From Verrucomicrobiota bacterium (GTDB lineage Bacteria; Verrucomicrobiota; Verrucomicrobiia; Opitutales; Seribacteraceae): a stretch of DNA of 9,505 nucleotides. The notes under the pieces were generated by a model that saw only the letters and a program-made list of their open reading frames with translations, was not told the DNA's origin and made no database searches. Of the stretch, positions 6,136 to 9,505 are shown in pieces; the stretch's first letter is position 1, and each line of letters begins with the position of its first letter. The stretch lies in contig JAURNO010000165.1 in NCBI GenBank assembly GCA_030830145.1, positions 1-9,505 of the forward strand, written 5' to 3'. A program made the translations under genes and the position numbers.

Positions 6136-7329
6136 ATGCCAGCTAACCTCTCACAAAGCCGATACAATCAACGGGGCGTTTCATCCGACAAAGGCGACGT
6201 TCACAAAGTCGTCGACAAATTGGACGGGGGCTTGTTCCCCGGTGCCTTTTGCAAAGTCACTGAAGATCTTCTGACCAACGACAAGGAGCTATGCAACGTG
6301 ATCCACTCGGACGGAGCAGGGACGAAATCCATTCTTGGGTACCTATGGTACCGTGAAACAGGAGACGCCAACGTTTTTCGAGGTATCGCTCAGGACAGCA
6401 TAGTAATGAACCTCGACGACCTTGCGTGCGTTGGTATTTGGGATCAAGTCGTCCTGTCCAGTACAGTCAACCGGAATGCCCGCAACTTCCCCGGAGAAGC
6501 CTTGGCCGCTTTGATCGAAGGAACGGAGGCCTTCCTGCAAACTTTGGCTGAAAATGGAATCAACGTAAAAAGCGGAGGAGGGGAAACCGCCGACGTAGGC
6601 GACCTCACGGGAACCGTAGCAGTCGACTCCTGCGCCGTTGCGGTCTGTCCAAGAGATAAAATCGTCGACAACGCCCGCATACGCCCGGGGTTGAGTGTTG
6701 TGGGACTTTCCTCCTGCGGGCAATCGACCTATGAAACCTTTGAAAACAGTGGTATAGGCAGCAACGGTTTGACGAGTGCCAGGCACGAACTCCTTTCCTC
6801 CCATTACCGGGAGCATTACCCCGAAACCTTCGATCCGCAAACCGACCTGCAGTATGTTTATTGTGGACCACACCGAATGACGGACCGACTGCCGGAATCA
6901 AATCTGACGGTTGGCGAAGCGTTGCTCAGTCCGACGCGAACCTACCTACCCGTGGTCAAACGAATCGTCGAAGAGCTCGATCAAAACCTTCTCGGCCTCG
7001 TACACTGTTCCGGAGGGGGACAGACCAAGTGCTTGCGTTTTGGCACCCGCGTTCATCATGTCAAAGACAACCTTTTTCCCATTCCGGCTTTGTTCAAGGA
7101 AATCCAAGGTGTATCGGGAACCAGTGACGAAGAGATGCATCAAGTCTATAACATGGGTCACCGGCTTGAAGTTTTCTGTTTACCCGAAGCCGCGTCCAGA
7201 GTAATCGAACTGTCCCGAGAGTTCGGAATTGATGCCCAAGTGGTGGGAAGAACCGAAGAGAGCCAAAAGGACGACGGGGGCAATCATCTTACCATCGAGC
7301 GGGACGACCTGACTCTTCAGTACGGGTAG
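6136..7329 (+). CDS. purM: Phosphoribosylformylglycinamidine cyclo-ligase (AIR synthase), long form
   Basis: PurM closes the imidazole ring, converting FGAM and ATP to AIR in de novo purine synthesis. From ATG 6136 the product has 397 residues, about 50 more than E. coli PurM. It reads like the long Bacteroidota-type Pur[17 protein letters not shown] near the N-terminus, LFPGAFCK at 33-40, HSDGAGTKS at 57-65, [10 protein letters not shown] at 91-100, [10 protein letters not shown] at 148-157, [11 protein letters not shown] at 208-218, SPTRTYLPV at 265-273, [10 protein letters not shown] at 289-298 and [10 protein letters not shown] at 338-347. DGxGTK and GGETA correspond to the nucleotide and substrate loops of the PurM superfamily. 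An upstream in-frame ATG at 6106 would add [10 protein letters not shown], which has no counterpart in the family pattern I know. The pnp gene follows after 4 bp. Confidence 0.92.
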   Translation: MPANLSQSRYNQRGVSSDKGDVHKVVDKLDGGLFPGAFCKVTEDLLTNDKELCNVIHSDGAGTKSILGYLWYRETGDANVFRGIAQDSIVMNLDDLACVGIWDQVVLSSTVNRNARNFPGEALAALIEGTEAFLQTLAENGINVKSGGGETADVGDLTGTVAVDSCAVAVCPRDKIVDNARIRPGLSVVGLSSCGQSTYETFENSGIGSNGLTSARHELLSSHYREHYPETFDPQTDLQYVYCGPHRMTDRLPESNLTVGEALLSPTRTYLPVVKRIVEELDQNLLGLVHCSGGGQTKCLRFGTRVHHVKDNLFPIPALFKEIQGVSGTSDEEMHQVYNMGHRLEVFCLPEAASRVIELSREFGIDAQVVGRTEESQKDDGGNHLTIERDDLTLQYG

Positions 7330-7333
7330 GTCG

Positions 7334-8173
7334 ATGCAAGAACTTTCTCAAACGGATCAATCGCTAGAGGAAGCCTCGGCATACCTGCGAGATAATTGGG
7401 GAGAAGTCATTCCCGACACCTGCATGATATGTGGATCGGGTTGGGGGCCTCTGGCCGATGATTTGCCTGACTCACAAAGCTTGCCTTATGACCAAATTCC
7501 CGGATTGAGCGCCACAACCATTGCCGGTCACAACGGGCAATTGCATTTTGGCAAAATTGGAAACGGACACACCTTGATTTTCCAGGGACGCAGACACTTG
7601 TACGAGGGTGATGGTTGGGGACCCATTCGCTTTCCGATACTGCTGGCCCACAAATTGGGAGTCAAAAACTTGCTCCTTACCAATGCAGCCGGAGGCATCC
7701 GGTCGTCCTTTGAGGTTGGGGACATGATGGTTCTTTCCGACCACATGAATTTCATGGGAGGAAATCCGCTGGTAGGCCCTCTTTCAAACGAAGATATGCC
7801 GAGATTTCCGGATCAGACGGAGGTCTACGATTCGCGGCTTCGCAGTCAACTTCTCCAAGCAGGAAAGGAAAACGACGCTCGAATTCACGAAGGCATATAT
7901 GTTGCCCTTTCCGGACCTGCCTTCGAAACACCGGCGGAGATTCGGGCTTTTGGCATTTTAGGTGCGGACGCGGTGGGTATGTCTACCGTACCGGAAGCAA
8001 CCTTGGGCCATGCTCTGGGCTTGCGAGTTTGCGCCCTTTCTTGCATCAGCAACAAAGCGGCGGGTATTTCCACTGAAAAGTTGAAGCACGAAGACGTCGA
8101 GCAGGCAGCTAGGATCGCATTGCCCAAGATGAAAGCCACCGTGCTATCGTTCCTGAACAGACTCTCGAATTAA
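7334..8173 (+). CDS. Purine nucleoside phosphorylase, trimeric inosine/guanosine type
   Basis: The enzyme splits purine (deoxy)nucleosides with phosphate into the base and (deoxy)ribose-1-phosphate for salvage. The 279-residue protein matches the trimeric PNP family of the human and punA type. Expected active-site positions are visible: S35 in CGSGWGPLAD, H66 in AGHNG, R86 and H88 in GRRHLYEG, N117 in TNAAGG, E198 in SGPAFETPAE, M216 in VGMSTVPE, N240 in SNKAAG and H252 in KHEDV. The Glu and Asn pair (E198, N240) is the known signature for 6-oxopurine substrates, so inosine and guanosine are more likely substrates than adenosine. The ATG follows the purM stop by 4 bp, with a weak GGTAGG upstream, so synthesis and salvage are linked in one operon. 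I give no symbol because punA and deoD naming is inconsistent between groups. Confidence 0.94.
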   Translation: MQELSQTDQSLEEASAYLRDNWGEVIPDTCMICGSGWGPLADDLPDSQSLPYDQIPGLSATTIAGHNGQLHFGKIGNGHTLIFQGRRHLYEGDGWGPIRFPILLAHKLGVKNLLLTNAAGGIRSSFEVGDMMVLSDHMNFMGGNPLVGPLSNEDMPRFPDQTEVYDSRLRSQLLQAGKENDARIHEGIYVALSGPAFETPAEIRAFGILGADAVGMSTVPEATLGHALGLRVCALSCISNKAAGISTEKLKHEDVEQAARIALPKMKATVLSFLNRLSN

Positions 8174-8192
8174 ACCCAAAGGCACCGATACC

Positions 8193-8214
8193 ATTCGACT
8201 TTAGTCGGAATTTT
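8193..8214 (+). terminator. Weak hairpin plus T-run after pnp
   Basis: CGACT and AGTCG form a short inverted repeat around a TT loop. The arms extend through ATT/AAT past one bulged G, and TTTT follows. It lies 20 bp after the pnp stop and before the Shine-Dalgarno of hisI. The tight loop and bulge make it a poor intrinsic terminator, so it may only attenuate read-through into hisI. Confidence 0.3.
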
Positions 8215-8221
8215 CATCAAA

Positions 8222-8226
8222 AAGGA
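8222..8226 (+). promoter_or_regulatory. Shine-Dalgarno of hisI
   Basis: AAGGA lies 5 bases before the ATG at 8232. It is the clearest ribosome-binding site in the window and fixes the hisI start. Most other genes here lack one. Confidence 0.6.
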
Positions 8227-8231
8227 CGGGT

Positions 8232-8651
8232 ATGAATCATCACGAGTTAGAGGAAGGCAAAACCCTTCAAATCGATTTCAAAAAATTGGCGAAAGTTTCC
8301 AATTGCGGAGAGGACTTGATTCCAGCCGTCGCTCAGGACCATGATACGGGGGAGGTGCTAATCGTCGGTTACGCGAATGAACTGGCCTTGAAGACTGCCT
8401 TGCAAGAAAAGATGGCGACCTTTTGGAGCACGAGTAGAAACGAGCTTTGGATCAAGGGAAAAACCTCGGGAGATTATCTTGAAATCGTAGAGGCTCGAGT
8501 GAACTGCGAGCAAAACTCAGTCCTTTACCGGGTGCGACCGAAAGGGCAGGGGGCCTGCCATACAAAGGACAAGGATGGGGTTGCCAGATCGGGTTGCTAC
8601 TACCGTGTAATAGAAAAAGAAGGCACGCTGAGCTTTGCCGAACAACGCTAG
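8232..8651 (+). CDS. hisI: Phosphoribosyl-AMP cyclohydrolase, divergent metal site
   Basis: HisI opens the purine ring of phosphoribosyl-AMP in the third step of histidine synthesis. The 139-residue protein has the family core: EVLIVGYANELALKTAL (41-57), ATFWSTSRNELWIKGKTSGD (62-81), GACHT (107-111) and GCYYR (121-125). All three conserved cysteines, which bind zinc in characterised enzymes, are present (C92, C109, C122). The usual DCDxD metal-binding stretch is NCEQN here (91-95), and the spacing between the last two cysteines is six residues longer than in the common ACHTGRRSCFYR form. There is no fused HisE domain. The N-terminal 25 residues are hydrophilic and variable. The gene is 58 bp downstream of pnp and ends 2 bp from the convergent SMP-30 gene. 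No other his gene is in the window. The family call is firm, while activity is inferred. Confidence 0.9.
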   Translation: MNHHELEEGKTLQIDFKKLAKVSNCGEDLIPAVAQDHDTGEVLIVGYANELALKTALQEKMATFWSTSRNELWIKGKTSGDYLEIVEARVNCEQNSVLYRVRPKGQGACHTKDKDGVARSGCYYRVIEKEGTLSFAEQR

Positions 8652-8653
8652 TT

Positions 8654-9505
8654 TTAACAGTGGTGGGCTCCCTGAGTTTCGACATACAGGGAATAAACGG
8701 ATTGACTTGCGGTCATGAACAAACGGTTTCTCTTGACCCCGCCAAAACAAAGATTGGAGCAAATTTCGGGTAATAGAATTTGACCGATTCGCTTTCCTTC
8801 CTCTGGCTCGAAAACATGGACTCCGTCAAAGCCATGACCGGCCCATCCGGCGCTTGACCAAAGATTTCCGTCTTTGTCGCAACGGATTCCGTCCGCTCCC
8901 CCCTCAAGAACTTTCCCTTCCGACTCAAGTTTCATCGATGCAAAGGTTTTCCCTCCCGTCAGGGTATTCTTGGCCGTTATGTTCCATACCTTGATTTCTC
9001 TGGGCGCATCGGGGTAATGTGAAGCACCCGTGTCGGCCACGTAAAGCTTGGCATAATCAGGACTAAAGCAAAGCCCATTTGGCTTGAAGATCTCGTCGGT
9101 GACTTTGTTCACTTTTCTGGACTTTGGATCGATTCTGTAAACGGCTTCTTTCTGAATAGGCATAACACTACCAGTATCCGCCCGATTGCCCTCGTAATTC
9201 ATCAAGCTGCCATAACCCGGGTCCGTAAACCAAATTCCACCATCCGGGTGGACCACGACGTCATTGGGAGCATTGAATTCCTTTCCTCCGAATCGATCGG
9301 CCAAGATCGTAAGTTTTCCATCGTGTTCATACCGGACGACTCTCCTGTTCCCATGTTCGCAGGAAAGCTGCCTCCCTTGGAAGTCAAAGGTGTTTCCGTT
9401 GCTGTTTCCACTTGGTTTTCGAAAATCATTCACTCTTCCATCGTCTTGAATCCATCTCAATTGACGATCATTGGGTATATCACTCCATATTAAATACTTG
9501 CCGAC
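8654..9505 (-). CDS. SMP-30/gluconolactonase-family protein, 5' end cut by window edge
   Basis: This is a six-bladed beta-propeller of the SMP-30/gluconolactonase/LRE family, whose members hydrolyse sugar lactones using a divalent metal. The frame is open to base 9505 and the visible part is 283 residues, beginning VGKYLIWSDIPNDRQLRWI. Family motifs follow in order: SNGNTFDFQGR, LSCEHGNRRVVRY, FNAPNDVVVHPDGGIWFTDP (Asn metal-ligand region), KPNGLCFSPD with YVADTG (Asp ligand region), GGADGIRCDKDGNLW and NLCFGGVKRNRLFMTASQS near the end. The first acidic ligand, in the EGPVW-type motif, and any signal peptide would lie beyond the window. A TTG at 9458-9460 could be read as a start, but conserved sequence continues upstream of it, so it is internal. 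Substrate and cell location cannot be told. The stop is 2 bp from that of hisI. Confidence 0.92.
   Translation of the reverse strand, partial: VGKYLIWSDIPNDRQLRWIQDDGRVNDFRKPSGNSNGNTFDFQGRQLSCEHGNRRVVRYEHDGKLTILADRFGGKEFNAPNDVVVHPDGGIWFTDPGYGSLMNYEGNRADTGSVMPIQKEAVYRIDPKSRKVNKVTDEIFKPNGLCFSPDYAKLYVADTGASHYPDAPREIKVWNITAKNTLTGGKTFASMKLESEGKVLEGGADGIRCDKDGNLWSSAGWAGHGFDGVHVFEPEEGKRIGQILLPEICSNLCFGGVKRNRLFMTASQSVYSLYVETQGAHHC

Noticed and set aside
6343..6873. Long minus-strand open frame of 176 codons
   Set aside because: It lies wholly inside purM, whose motifs are continuous. The antisense translation shows no domain pattern, and long antisense frames are common in G+C-rich coding DNA.
8174..8231. 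Riboswitch or leader peptide before hisI
   Set aside because: The gap is only 58 bp. It holds one weak hairpin and a Shine-Dalgarno, with no His-codon run and no aptamer-like structure.

Overview
The window is a compact stretch of bacterial chromosome coding mostly for housekeeping metabolism. It has no mobile element, CRISPR array, rRNA or tRNA that I can see. The most likely source is a Verrucomicrobiota bacterium of the Opitutae/Puniceicoccales type. This is inferred from the long, Bacteroidota-like form of PurM, the tyrA-aroA-cmk gene order, the scarcity of Shine-Dalgarno sequences and the moderate G+C. It is not proven by any marker gene.

Region 1 (1-2760, minus strand) is a tightly overlapping operon, tyrA-aroA-cmk. 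tyrA encodes prephenate/arogenate dehydrogenase, aroA encodes EPSP synthase, and cmk encodes cytidylate kinase, cut by the left edge. The genes overlap by 4 and 8 bp, so they are almost certainly co-transcribed and translationally coupled. They supply aromatic amino acids and CDP/dCDP.

Region 2 (2761-5222, plus strand) runs divergently from a 66-bp shared upstream region. It holds a 57-residue single-span membrane protein, a 77-residue pilin-like mini-protein with a textbook prepilin N-terminus but no globular head, a VTT/TVP38-family membrane protein, and the large subunit of exonuclease VII (xseA). The last three all appear to begin with TTG or GTG. xseB is not in the window.

Region 3 (5234-6076, minus strand) is a two-part GNAT acetyltransferase gene, convergent with xseA and divergent from purM. 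Region 4 (6136-8651, plus strand) carries purM (AIR synthase) and a purine nucleoside phosphorylase gene 4 bp apart, then hisI (phosphoribosyl-AMP cyclohydrolase) after a 58-bp gap. A plausible promoter lies before purM and a weak hairpin lies before hisI. Region 5 (8654-9505, minus strand) is an SMP-30/gluconolactonase-family gene cut by the right edge, ending 2 bp from the end of hisI.

I found no complete undescribed multi-gene system. The observations most worth following are the headless pilin-like protein, the HisI with altered metal-site residues and a six-residue insertion, and the TyrA whose cofactor pocket suggests NADP rather than NAD.
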